Assembly: GCA_947495985.1 (NCBI GenBank)
Contig: CANMBD010000003.1
Coordinates: 310,001 to 374,000, forward strand
DNA: 64,000 nucleotides
Reading direction: 5' to 3'
DNA from: an uncultured Sphingomonadaceae bacterium
GTDB lineage: Bacteria > Pseudomonadota > Alphaproteobacteria > Sphingomonadales > Sphingomonadaceae
Made by a program: the position numbers and the translations under genes. Positions 24,864 through 32,434 of this stretch are shown in pieces (the stretch's first letter is position 1; every line of letters begins with the position of its first letter). The notes under the pieces are model-generated. The model was given only the letters and a program-made list of their open reading frames with translations, made no database searches and was not told the origin of the DNA.

Positions 24864-26045
24864 ATGACAATTGAAAACCAAAAGCCCTCGACGGTCTCAG
24901 TATGGGGAGGAGAAGAAAAGCCGCTCGCTTTTGGAGCTGCACAGGTTCCAATCGTGCAAAGTGCCCCATTTGCTTATGATAATATGGACGAATGGGCTGC
25001 TGTGGCGTTGGGGCAGGCTCAAGGCCACATTTATAGTCGCAATACAAACCCGACTGTTGATGTCTTTGAGGAAAAGTGTCGATTGCTTGAGGGGGGTGAG
25101 AAAGCGATTGCCTTTGCAAGCGGGATGGCAGCAATCTCCAACAGTTTGTTTACAATACTCCGGCCGGGCGACCGCATTGTTTCTGTAAAAGACACTTATG
25201 GCGGAACCAGTCGGATATTTCTCGACATGCTGCCGAAAATAGGCGTTGAGGTTGACCTTGTAGCAACGGACGACTCGGACGCAATTGATGATGCAATTTC
25301 AAAAGGATGCAAGGTTGTATACCTTGAGACACCGACCAACCCGACCCTGAAAATAATCGATCTGAAACGGGCAATTGCTTCTGCAAAAAAGCAAAATGCC
25401 ATCACCATAGTGGACAACACATTCGCCACACCTATCAATCAGAACCCCTTGAGTTTTGGGGCCGACCTTGTGGTGCACAGTGCTACGAAATATCTCGGCG
25501 GACATGATGATGCTATGGGCGGTATTCTGATTGGCAATCATGATCTGGTTCAGGAGGTTTATGAATATCGCGAGATTGCCGGTGCCGTTTTGTCGGCCTT
25601 TTCCGCATATTTGTTGCTGCGTGGAATGAAGACCTTGGATCTCCGGATACAGAAACAGAATGCGACGGGCATGAAAGTTGCTGAATATCTTAAAGATCAT
25701 CCCAAGGTTGAAAATGTCTACTATCCCGGTTTGCCCGATCACCCGAAACATGATGTTGCAAAACGTCAAATGCGGGGGTTTGGCGGCATGTTGAGTTTCT
25801 CCATCAAGGGTGATTTTGAAACCTTGAAGAGATTTGTTGGAGAATTGGAATTTGTTCACAAGGCCGCTAGTCTGGGTTCGGTAAATACCCTAATTGGGCC
25901 ACCATCGACTACCAGTCATGTTGAGTGCACGCCGGAACAAAGAGCCGAACTGGGTATCCCTGAAACCTTGTTGCGCTATTCGTGCGGAATTGAGGATGCA
26001 GATGACTTAATCGCGCAACTTGAGAAAGCTTTTGCTCAAGTTTAA
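24864..26045 (+). CDS. Cys/Met metabolism PLP enzyme (gamma-lyase/gamma-synthase family)
   Basis: The product has 393 residues, preceded by GGAG. The PLP lysine is in HSATKYLGGHDDAMGG; YSRNTNPTVDVFEEKCRLLEGGEKAIAFASG and YLETPTNPTLK are the usual cofactor-site segments. Family members do alpha,gamma- or alpha,beta-elimination or replacement on sulfur amino acids (cystathionine or methionine lyase) or on O-acyl homoserine. Which reaction runs here cannot be told by eye. As last gene of the BKACE operon, and with a diaminopropionate ammonia-lyase convergent to it, a degradative gamma- or beta-elimination of an amino acid intermediate is more likely than methionine biosynthesis. Confidence 0.82.
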   Translation: MTIENQKPSTVSVWGGEEKPLAFGAAQVPIVQSAPFAYDNMDEWAAVALGQAQGHIYSRNTNPTVDVFEEKCRLLEGGEKAIAFASGMAAISNSLFTILRPGDRIVSVKDTYGGTSRIFLDMLPKIGVEVDLVATDDSDAIDDAISKGCKVVYLETPTNPTLKIIDLKRAIASAKKQNAITIVDNTFATPINQNPLSFGADLVVHSATKYLGGHDDAMGGILIGNHDLVQEVYEYREIAGAVLSAFSAYLLLRGMKTLDLRIQKQNATGMKVAEYLKDHPKVENVYYPGLPDHPKHDVAKRQMRGFGGMLSFSIKGDFETLKRFVGELEFVHKAASLGSVNTLIGPPSTTSHVECTPEQRAELGIPETLLRYSCGIEDADDLIAQLEKAFAQV

Positions 26046-26142
26046 CGCAGATTATGTGCCAGAGCATCCGCTCAGATGAAGCCATTTCGTCACCAAATAA
26101 TTCTACGAATTGGATCCGGCATTGCGGAAATGGTCGACCGCT

Positions 26143-27321
26143 TCAGTTCACGATGCTGTTATAAACATCCGGAGCGGTATCGCCTTCGCTGTTAATGACT
26201 AGAACTCTGGACTTTGAATCAAGGCCGATGATTGCAGCTATCTCTTCATCCTCAACGGCAGTTTTTACAGCTGCAAATCCGGCAGCACCGGTTTCGCCGA
26301 CGATCATCGAAGCATCGCCTCCCACACCGGTTGCGCAAAGCCGCATGATAGCCACAGCCTGATCGTCTGACACTGTCATCGCGCTCTGTGCGAAGGGATA
26401 TAGCAAATCTTTGCTGAGCTCTGCGACTTCACCGCAAGCAATTCCAATCATGAGTGTTTCGTGATCACCCATGTCCACTTGATCAATTTTGGTTCGGAAT
26501 GTCTCCACCAAAGGTGCTACTTTGTCGGACTGTACCAAGATAATTTCGGGCATTGTGTTTCCCCAATGTTCCCAGAGCATAGCGGTTATGCAAGCAGCCA
26601 TGCCGCCGCATCCGACCTGAAGAAAGCAATGGGTAGGCTTCTCATCTTTGGGGAGTTGATCGACTATCTCTTCGACCATCAGAGTATAACCTTCCATGAT
26701 CAACTTGTGCGCCTGAGTATAGCCTTCAAACGATGTGTCCTGAATATGGATCCAGTTATTTTTGGCGGCATCAGCAGCACATTGATGAAGTGTAGCGTCG
26801 TAGTTGAGCGGCAGTTGTTTAACCTCTGCGCCCAAAGCGCGTATTGCCTCAGCTCGATCTTCCGTTACATTTTTTGGAATATATATCGTGCAAGGCACAC
26901 CAAATAGCTTGGCGCCCCAGGCTAACGAGCGTCCATGATTCCCATCCGTAGTGGCTACGACATGCTGCCGTGCGGCAAATGAAGCATGCTCTCCTTCAAA
27001 TAGGGATGAATAGCTTGGTAGTTCAGAGGTCTGGTCCGCAATTCGATTTCTGAGAAATTCACCGAGTGCATAGGCGCCGCCTAAAGCCTTGAACGATTTT
27101 AGCGGTTCGCGCTTACCTTCATCTTTAATCCAAAGACGGCTCAGACCGAAATGTTGGGCAAGGCCCAACGCATCCACCAGGGGCGTCTGCTCATAGACGG
27201 GCCACTGTTTCAGCTGCTTTCGGGCTTCTGCCGCATCCTCAAAGTTCAAGGCTGCTTGTTGGGCAGGGCCATAAACAGGTGAAGTTTCACGGAAGGGATT
27301 GATTGAAATTCTACTTTTCAC
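26143..27321 (-). CDS. Diaminopropionate ammonia-lyase
   Basis: The product has 392 residues from a GTG preceded by AGGAGGT. It is a fold-type II PLP enzyme: the PLP lysine is in PLKSFKALGGAYAL, the family-typical variant of RFGLNAFKxLGG, with LQVGCGGMAAC and GVGGDASMIVGETGAAG in the C-terminal half. The enzyme converts 2,3-diaminopropionate to pyruvate and two ammonia. A threonine/serine dehydratase-like EutB role is the main alternative given the DoeA/DoeB-like genes nearby. It is third in an operon after an NSS amino acid carrier and an HD protein; the gap to the HD gene is 12 nt. Confidence 0.85.
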   Translation of the reverse strand: MKSRISINPFRETSPVYGPAQQAALNFEDAAEARKQLKQWPVYEQTPLVDALGLAQHFGLSRLWIKDEGKREPLKSFKALGGAYALGEFLRNRIADQTSELPSYSSLFEGEHASFAARQHVVATTDGNHGRSLAWGAKLFGVPCTIYIPKNVTEDRAEAIRALGAEVKQLPLNYDATLHQCAADAAKNNWIHIQDTSFEGYTQAHKLIMEGYTLMVEEIVDQLPKDEKPTHCFLQVGCGGMAACITAMLWEHWGNTMPEIILVQSDKVAPLVETFRTKIDQVDMGDHETLMIGIACGEVAELSKDLLYPFAQSAMTVSDDQAVAIMRLCATGVGGDASMIVGETGAAGFAAVKTAVEDEEIAAIIGLDSKSRVLVINSEGDTAPDVYNSIVN

Positions 27322-27333
27322 TGCGACCTCCTA

Positions 27334-27909
27334 TTAACTGATTGCCGCATCCCGCCTCTTGGGCGGCTGCGAGAATAATTTTCCTACAATTGGTTCAAAA
27401 TGACTAAGGCCTGGCGTGATGCGCTCCGCGTCAAAAGCCGGCATGTCATATTTTTCTACAAACCTTCGCGTATGTGCAGCATGGATATGTGCAGAATAAG
27501 CATCCCGGGCATTGCGGTCCATTCCGAATGCATGCCAGAAATAATATCCCTGAAACGGCGCATGAAATTCCAGCAGCCACCTGTTTGCTTCACTGACAAA
27601 AGGCTCCAACAATTTGGCAGCAAACTGGCCATGATTATGAGGAGCAATTTCGTCACCGATATCGTGCAGCAGGGCTACAGCGATGTATTCATCATCCTCA
27701 CCGGCTTCCATGGCTAAAGTCGCCGATTGCAGGCCGTGTTGATAAACATTGATTGGATGTCCCTTGGCCGGCACGTGCTCCAATGAGCGGAACAGTTGCA
27801 GAACATGGTCTGCGGGTTGCGGCGGATGGATCTCGGCCTCTGCGACAATCAATGCAAGGTCTTCGTCTTTCGCCTGATCTAGGCGTCCAAAATTGCGTAC
27901 TTTCGTCAT
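27334..27909 (-). CDS. HD-domain protein, possible diiron oxygenase (PhnZ/MIOX-like)
   Basis: The start at 27909, 8 nt after the NSS stop, gives 191 residues; upstream reading overlaps the transporter and is not protein-like. The HD set is His58 (VYQHGL), His82-Asp83 (LLHDIGD), His93 (HNHGQF), His116 (LEFHAPF) and an Asp at 155 or 160. The 24-residue step from the first His to HD and the 23-residue step between the later His residues are close to PhnZ-type mixed-valent diiron oxygenases rather than long phosphohydrolases. Known relatives cleave C-P or C-C bonds with O2. Placed between an amino acid carrier and a PLP lyase, a catabolic oxygenase fits, but an ordinary phosphohydrolase is not excluded. 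Confidence 0.65.
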   Translation of the reverse strand: MTKVRNFGRLDQAKDEDLALIVAEAEIHPPQPADHVLQLFRSLEHVPAKGHPINVYQHGLQSATLAMEAGEDDEYIAVALLHDIGDEIAPHNHGQFAAKLLEPFVSEANRWLLEFHAPFQGYYFWHAFGMDRNARDAYSAHIHAAHTRRFVEKYDMPAFDAERITPGLSHFEPIVGKLFSQPPKRRDAAIS

Positions 27910-27917
27910 TAATTTTC

Positions 27918-29252
27918 CTAGAGATTCCCAACAAAAACGCCAATAATGGCCAACGGTGCAACATAACGGAGGCAAATCCTCCAGATCTGAAACAATAGTG
28001 CAGATCGAAAATTCAGATCGGCCGGGAGGGAAGCCGACCTGACCCGCCAGCCAACGAATATGGCCATCATCAACGCGGCAACGGGTATTAGAATGTTTGA
28101 GACTACATAGTCGTAGAGCCTCAGGAGACTGGGGGCAGCATCCGGGTTTAGCTGACTCCAGATAACCGTAAGACCACCAAGCCAAGCGATAAATCCGATC
28201 ATAATGGCTGCATGGGCATGGCGCATTTTAAACTTGGCTTCGCAAAAGCGCGCTAAGAGCTCGATAGTAGGGATAACGGACGTAAATGCTGCGAGGGCTA
28301 AGAGCGTGAAAAAAGCGCCCGCCACCAATGTTCCACCGGCCATGTCTACAAATGCAAGCGGCATGGCCTGGTAGACCAAGCCTTCGCCCGAAGATGCTGG
28401 CAGCTGGAAGTAGGCCGCGACAGAGAAAATGAAGATACCGGCAACAATTGCAACTGTGGCATCGGCCAGACAGATAAAGCCGCTATATCCAGGTAGCCGG
28501 ACATCTTCGTCCAGATATCCGGCATAGACCATGAGCACACCCTGACCTACAGCGGTGCTGAAGAGTGCTTGCCCAATCGCCGCTAGCGCAACATTTTCGT
28601 CAATCGCCGAAAAGTCTGGGGTAAAAAGGAATGATGCACCAGCGCCGAGGCCGAACCCGATTGCGGCATAAACTGTCAAGCCAACAAGTATTATGAGGAG
28701 CAGGGGCATGAGATATTTGGCGAGCGCTTCAAGCCCGTTGCGAAAACCCAAAGCGGTGACCATCGCCGCTGCCGCCATGAACAGAGTGTGCAATGTCAGC
28801 AAAGCTGTCCCATTTTCCATCAAACGATCAAATAGCAGGGGTAATTGCTCTTCACTCGTCGCTTGCAACGCGCCGGAGAAGGAAAGTTGAACATAGTGCA
28901 ATGCCCAACTGCCAATGATGGGATAATAGAATAGATAGATAAGGCCCAGAAGCGCCATGACATAGCCTATGGAATTCCATCTCAGGCTTAGTCCATATTT
29001 CCGAGCTACGTTCCCAATAGCATTTACCGGATCACCGCGACCAGTATGTCCGATGAATAGCTCAGCGATCATAACAGGGATCGAAATCGTCAAGAGGGCC
29101 GCCACATAAATGACGAGGAATGCGCCGCCGCCATTTTCCCCCGCCACAAATGGAAAGCGCCAGATATTCCCCAAGCCAATTGTGCAGCCCATTGAAGCCA
29201 GCAGAAATGTGGCCTTGGAAGACCATCTCGGTAATTTTGCCGCCGTCTCCAT
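27918..29252 (-). CDS. Neurotransmitter:sodium symporter (NSS/LeuT family)
   Basis: The product has 444 residues. The N-terminal WSSKATFLLASMGCTIGLGNIWRFPFVAGENGGGAF is the helix 1 signature of LeuT-fold NSS carriers with its unwound sodium/substrate site, and about 11-12 hydrophobic helices follow. It imports an amino acid or amine with sodium. It is the first gene of the NSS-HD-ammonia-lyase operon and is directly preceded by a perfect cluster palindrome 34 bp upstream. It likely brings in the amino-acid part of the substrate. Confidence 0.88.
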   Translation of the reverse strand: METAAKLPRWSSKATFLLASMGCTIGLGNIWRFPFVAGENGGGAFLVIYVAALLTISIPVMIAELFIGHTGRGDPVNAIGNVARKYGLSLRWNSIGYVMALLGLIYLFYYPIIGSWALHYVQLSFSGALQATSEEQLPLLFDRLMENGTALLTLHTLFMAAAAMVTALGFRNGLEALAKYLMPLLLIILVGLTVYAAIGFGLGAGASFLFTPDFSAIDENVALAAIGQALFSTAVGQGVLMVYAGYLDEDVRLPGYSGFICLADATVAIVAGIFIFSVAAYFQLPASSGEGLVYQAMPLAFVDMAGGTLVAGAFFTLLALAAFTSVIPTIELLARFCEAKFKMRHAHAAIMIGFIAWLGGLTVIWSQLNPDAAPSLLRLYDYVVSNILIPVAALMMAIFVGWRVRSASLPADLNFRSALLFQIWRICLRYVAPLAIIGVFVGNL

Positions 29253-29285
29253 AAATTCACCACCTATTGTCTCCAGGAGTTAGTT

Positions 29286-29304
29286 AATTTATATTGTATA
29301 AATT
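29286..29304. promoter_or_regulatory. Cluster palindrome, perfect copy (AATTTATA-TTG-TATAAATT)
   Basis: Eight-base perfect arms with spacer TTG lie 34 bp upstream of the NSS gene start and inside the 185-bp gap after the aminotransferase gene. This places the NSS-HD-ammonia-lyase operon under the same putative regulator as the 5-22 kb genes. Confidence 0.75.
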
Positions 29305-29437
29305 ATATTGCAAGTTTTATCTCCGCTTCATGTGATTGGGAGTTCACAGGAATGGGAAAACTCTATTTCGACGGCGTGAAATCAGTGCCGGGAAAAACAA
29401 CCATGCAATAGTGGTCGATTTACGCGCTTGATTTAAG

Positions 29438-30622
29438 CTAGCGCAAAGATCGTAGGGCGCTCACAAAGCGAGGGACATCTTTTTCGGATATGCCGGAGAT
29501 ATTAATTCGTCCGGTTTCAGGCAGATGAATTGCATGGTTTTTGGCCAATAGGCTTACATTCTTCGGGGTGATCGCCAGCGTGGTAAATAGACCAGTCTGA
29601 TCAGTTATGAAGTCAATGTCATAGCCTTGCCTAGTGCCTTCAACTTTCAAGCTGTTCCGAATGTTTGTGACCCGCTCTCTCATTGTTCTCAATTCCTGTG
29701 CCCAGCGGAGTTTGAGAGCAGGATCAGACAAGATTATACGAACAACTGCGCCGCCATGATCCGGTGGATTGGAATAGTTCAGCCGTGCCAGAGATTGCAG
29801 TTTTGTGGTAATGGTAGCTGCTTGAGATTGCTCTTCGCAAACAACGACCAGTATCCCGGTACGTTTGCGATACAGTCCAAAGCCTTTCGAACAAGATGCT
29901 GCGATTAACGTTTCGGGCAATTGTTCAGCCATTAATCGGACGCCGGCCGCATCTTCGTCGCTGCCGTTGCCGAAACCTTGATAAGCAAAGTCAAACAATG
30001 GGGTGAGGCTGCGCTGTTGGGCCAAGGCGACCAATTCGCGCCACTGATCAATAGTGAGATCCGCACCTGTCGGGTTGTGGCACACGCCATGCAGGAGGAC
30101 GACGTCGCCAGGTTTCGCGCGCTTCAGAGCCGACATCATGCCATCAAATAGCAGCGATTGATTCCCGACATCAAAATACTCGTAGGTTTCTATGGAAAAG
30201 CCATGATCGCGAAGCATCGGAATGTGATTGGGCCAAGTGGGCGTGCCGACCCAAATCGTAGGGTTTTCTCCGGTAGATTTGAGTAGCGCCAGAGCTTGAT
30301 GAAAGGCACCAGTGCCGCCGGGGCATTGTGCGCCAGCTACACGTTTCTCATGCAACAATTTGCTCTTCGATCCTAAAATCATCTCCTGCATCAGACGAAC
30401 AAAATCTGCATCACCGTCAGGCGGCAAATATGTCTTCGTCTTCTGCTCTGCTAACAACAAAAATTCCGCTGTTTTGACTACCTGTAGTACCGTTCCGCTG
30501 CCTTCTGCATCGCGATAAACTCCAACGCCCAGATCGAGCTTGTCTGAACGTTCGTCCGCGTGAAATCTCTGCGAAACTAGCATGAGAGCGTCAGGTTGGG
30601 TTCTTGTTACGGTGTCAAACAT
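29438..30622 (-). CDS. Aromatic/aspartate aminotransferase (class I, subgroup Ia)
   Basis: The product has 394 residues. It begins FDTVTRTQPDALMLVSQRFHADERSDKLDLGVGVYRDAEG, a typical TyrB/AspC N-terminus. GVCHNPTGADLT and the PLP lysine in ASCSKGFGLYRKRTG are in place. It transfers amino groups between 2-oxoglutarate and aromatic amino acids or aspartate. Next to an amino acid carrier, it could feed an aromatic amino acid into the ring-cleavage part of the cluster or remove an amino group released by the other enzymes. No palindrome is seen directly upstream, so membership in the regulon is uncertain. Confidence 0.87.
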   Translation of the reverse strand: MFDTVTRTQPDALMLVSQRFHADERSDKLDLGVGVYRDAEGSGTVLQVVKTAEFLLLAEQKTKTYLPPDGDADFVRLMQEMILGSKSKLLHEKRVAGAQCPGGTGAFHQALALLKSTGENPTIWVGTPTWPNHIPMLRDHGFSIETYEYFDVGNQSLLFDGMMSALKRAKPGDVVLLHGVCHNPTGADLTIDQWRELVALAQQRSLTPLFDFAYQGFGNGSDEDAAGVRLMAEQLPETLIAASCSKGFGLYRKRTGILVVVCEEQSQAATITTKLQSLARLNYSNPPDHGGAVVRIILSDPALKLRWAQELRTMRERVTNIRNSLKVEGTRQGYDIDFITDQTGLFTTLAITPKNVSLLAKNHAIHLPETGRINISGISEKDVPRFVSALRSLR

Positions 30623-30679
30623 CTTTCAGCCGAGGTTGCTATTTGAACCAAGAGGAGGTCGCGATTGCGATACGTGTTT

Positions 30680-30928
30680 TCAAATGCACCATTCCAATTC
30701 GACTTCGGGAGATTTGCCCGCTTTTTCTTTGACGCGATGAGTCACCATTCGTCCGTATAGTTTGCGCACGAGGTTGCTCCCGGTTTTTTCGAACAGGAAT
30801 GGAAAGAAACCATGCAGCAGACATGCAAAGCCTGCCATAATCATAGGGACGCCAAAGCTCGACGCCATGAAAAAATGTTCGCCGTAGGTCTCTCCTACTT
30901 CCCGTGGATGGTCGGTAAAAAGTCTCAT
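30680..30928 (-). CDS. Small DUF6356-like membrane protein
   Basis: The product has 82 residues from the ATG at 30928; an ATG one codon earlier also exists, but GAGGAG is better spaced for 30928. FTDHPREVGETYGEHFFMA, one hydrophobic helix around 25-48 and FPFLFEKTGSNLVRKLYGRMV match a small family common in sphingomonads that I know as DUF6356. Function unknown. It is a single gene with a strong 7-bp palindrome about 85 bp upstream. Confidence 0.7.
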   Translation of the reverse strand: MRLFTDHPREVGETYGEHFFMASSFGVPMIMAGFACLLHGFFPFLFEKTGSNLVRKLYGRMVTHRVKEKAGKSPEVELEWCI

Positions 30929-31010
30929 CATATCTCCTCAATAATCCTGATTAGAAATATAGAGGTTTGTTGAAAAATCTTCGTCGAACATGCGGAGAAA
31001 AGTCCATAAA

Positions 31011-31027
31011 ATAGAATAAAATTCTAT
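31011..31027. promoter_or_regulatory. Palindrome ATAGAAT-AAA-ATTCTAT upstream of the DUF6356 gene
   Basis: This is a perfect inverted repeat with 7-base arms and a 3-base spacer, of different sequence from the TTTATA-N3-TATAAA element. It lies between the YeiH-type gene stop (31091) and the DUF6356 start (30928), both on the minus strand. It lacks a GC-rich stem, so it is more likely an operator than a terminator. The binding protein is unknown. Confidence 0.4.
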
Positions 31028-31090
31028 CTATTGAGGGATGGTCGAAAAATTATTCTATTCCTCAAGTCGAATGCAATCTACTTCCTATCT

Positions 31091-32206
31091 TTAGAGCATC
31101 TGCACAAAGAGCAGGGATAACACAAAAGCCATGAACGTCGTCATGACCACCGGTCCAAATGAGCGCCAACCGTGAGACATCAGGCCAGCAAGATTGGATT
31201 TCATCGCGGCGGCTATAACGGCGAAGAGAAGGAGTGTCTTTGCTGCTTGACTGCCGAACTCGACCACGGTCTCTGGCAGAACAACCACGCTGTTGAGTAT
31301 TACCAATAGAATGAAGCCAATTATAAACCACGGCAGTCCTTGCCTCAAACTGACATTCTGGCCGCTAAGCTGTGCATGTTCTGTCGTTGATCTCTGCAAG
31401 ATGAAAGCCACTATTATCAGCACCGGAGCAAGCAAAGTCACACGGGATAGTTTCACCACCGTTGCGACCTCACCAGCTTCAGCAGAATAGGAAAATCCGC
31501 CACCTATTGCCTGTGCGACATCATGAACGGAGGCTCCGATCAGAAAGCCAGCCTGTTTGTCATTCAGCGCAAGGAATCCTGCTATCGTTGGATAGAAAGT
31601 CATGGCACAGGCACTGGCGACTGTAGTTCCGAGCAATATGATGGTGAAACGAGACTGGCTGATCCGGTCTTTTCCGATGATACTCCATAAGGCCAGGGCT
31701 GCCGAAGCGCCGCATATCGCGGTTGCTCCGCCGGCCAACAGTCCGAAAAGGACGTCTTGTCTAAAAAGCCGGGCAGCCAACAGGCCCGTAACGATCACGG
31801 AAGACATGATTCCTATAAGCGCAATGAATGGCAGGAAACCAAGACTGGAAATCTCTGCAAAGCTAATGCGTATGCCAATCAGAACAATACCAATGCGCAA
31901 TAGCGTCTGTGATGAGAAATCTAATCCCACAGACAATCGCTTGTCTGCGCTCACAAAATTTAGCGCCAAGCCGATTAACAGTCCCATGATAATCGCTGGA
32001 GGTCCATAATGTTCGCTCAGCCACAAGGCCGCACACGCAACCACTGACACCAGCGCCAAGCCGGGAAAATAGGAGCCAAGCGTCTTCTTGTCGGAAGGCT
32101 CGGCGAGTTGCAGTTCGCCATAAAGGTCTGCCACCCGAGGTAGCTCAGGGTTAAGATCGGACAATAAATTTCTCCGTATTTGGAGAGAAGGTTTGAACAA
32201 TTTCAT
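31091..32206 (-). CDS. YeiH-family putative sulfate exporter
   Basis: The product has 371 residues with about 10-11 hydrophobic helices. FPGLALVSVVACAALWLSEHYGPPAIIMGLLIGLALNF near the start and GASVHDVAQAIGGGFSYSAEAG are hallmarks of the YeiH/UPF0324 family. Members have been proposed to export sulfite or sulfate, for example after sulfonate breakdown. Here it could remove sulfite or sulfate if the sulfur-type PLP enzyme in the cluster releases sulfur. That is inference; it may be an unrelated neighbour. Confidence 0.8.
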   Translation of the reverse strand: MKLFKPSLQIRRNLLSDLNPELPRVADLYGELQLAEPSDKKTLGSYFPGLALVSVVACAALWLSEHYGPPAIIMGLLIGLALNFVSADKRLSVGLDFSSQTLLRIGIVLIGIRISFAEISSLGFLPFIALIGIMSSVIVTGLLAARLFRQDVLFGLLAGGATAICGASAALALWSIIGKDRISQSRFTIILLGTTVASACAMTFYPTIAGFLALNDKQAGFLIGASVHDVAQAIGGGFSYSAEAGEVATVVKLSRVTLLAPVLIIVAFILQRSTTEHAQLSGQNVSLRQGLPWFIIGFILLVILNSVVVLPETVVEFGSQAAKTLLLFAVIAAAMKSNLAGLMSHGWRSFGPVVMTTFMAFVLSLLFVQML

Positions 32207-32360
32207 CAGCTTCTGATGAAAAGCCGGTGTGTTTGCAATCTTCTTTATTTCTCACTGTTCGCAGGAAAGGTCGATAAACTTGATTTCTTGAACCGGCTTT
32301 CGGCCTGAATACGACCCGTTTTTGCGAGAGTAGAAAGTCTTTGGCCCATCTTATCATGCT

Positions 32361-32379
32361 AATGAGAATAATTATCATT
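32361..32379. promoter_or_regulatory. Fur box
   Basis: AATGAGAATAATTATCATT is a 9-1-9 inverted repeat with one mismatch and matches the Fur consensus (GATAAT-N-ATTATC core with one change). It lies 56 bp upstream of the TonB receptor start, so that gene and the PepSY gene are probably repressed by Fur when iron is plentiful. Confidence 0.75.
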
Positions 32380-32398
32380 TACAATGACACCTTAGCTG

Positions 32399-32413
32399 CT
32401 TATCGGATATAAA
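32399..32413. promoter_or_regulatory. Degenerate cluster palindrome half-site (CTTATC-GGA-TATAAA)
   Basis: The right arm TATAAA is perfect; the left arm CTTATC keeps four of six bases. It is 22 bp before the TonB receptor start and 20 bp from the Fur box. It may be chance in AT-rich DNA, or a weak copy of the regulon operator. Confidence 0.25.
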
Positions 32414-32434
32414 TAACCAGTGAGGGAGTGATTC

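Noticed and set aside
27910..28185. N-terminal extension of the HD protein into the NSS gene
   Set aside because: It overlaps a conserved transporter coding region in another frame, and the translation is Cys/Arg-rich noise. The ATG at 27909 fits the operon spacing.
29352..29411. 19-codon ORF downstream of the palindrome at 29.29 kb
   Set aside because: Very short, poorly spaced ribosome site, points away from the NSS operon, and no other support.
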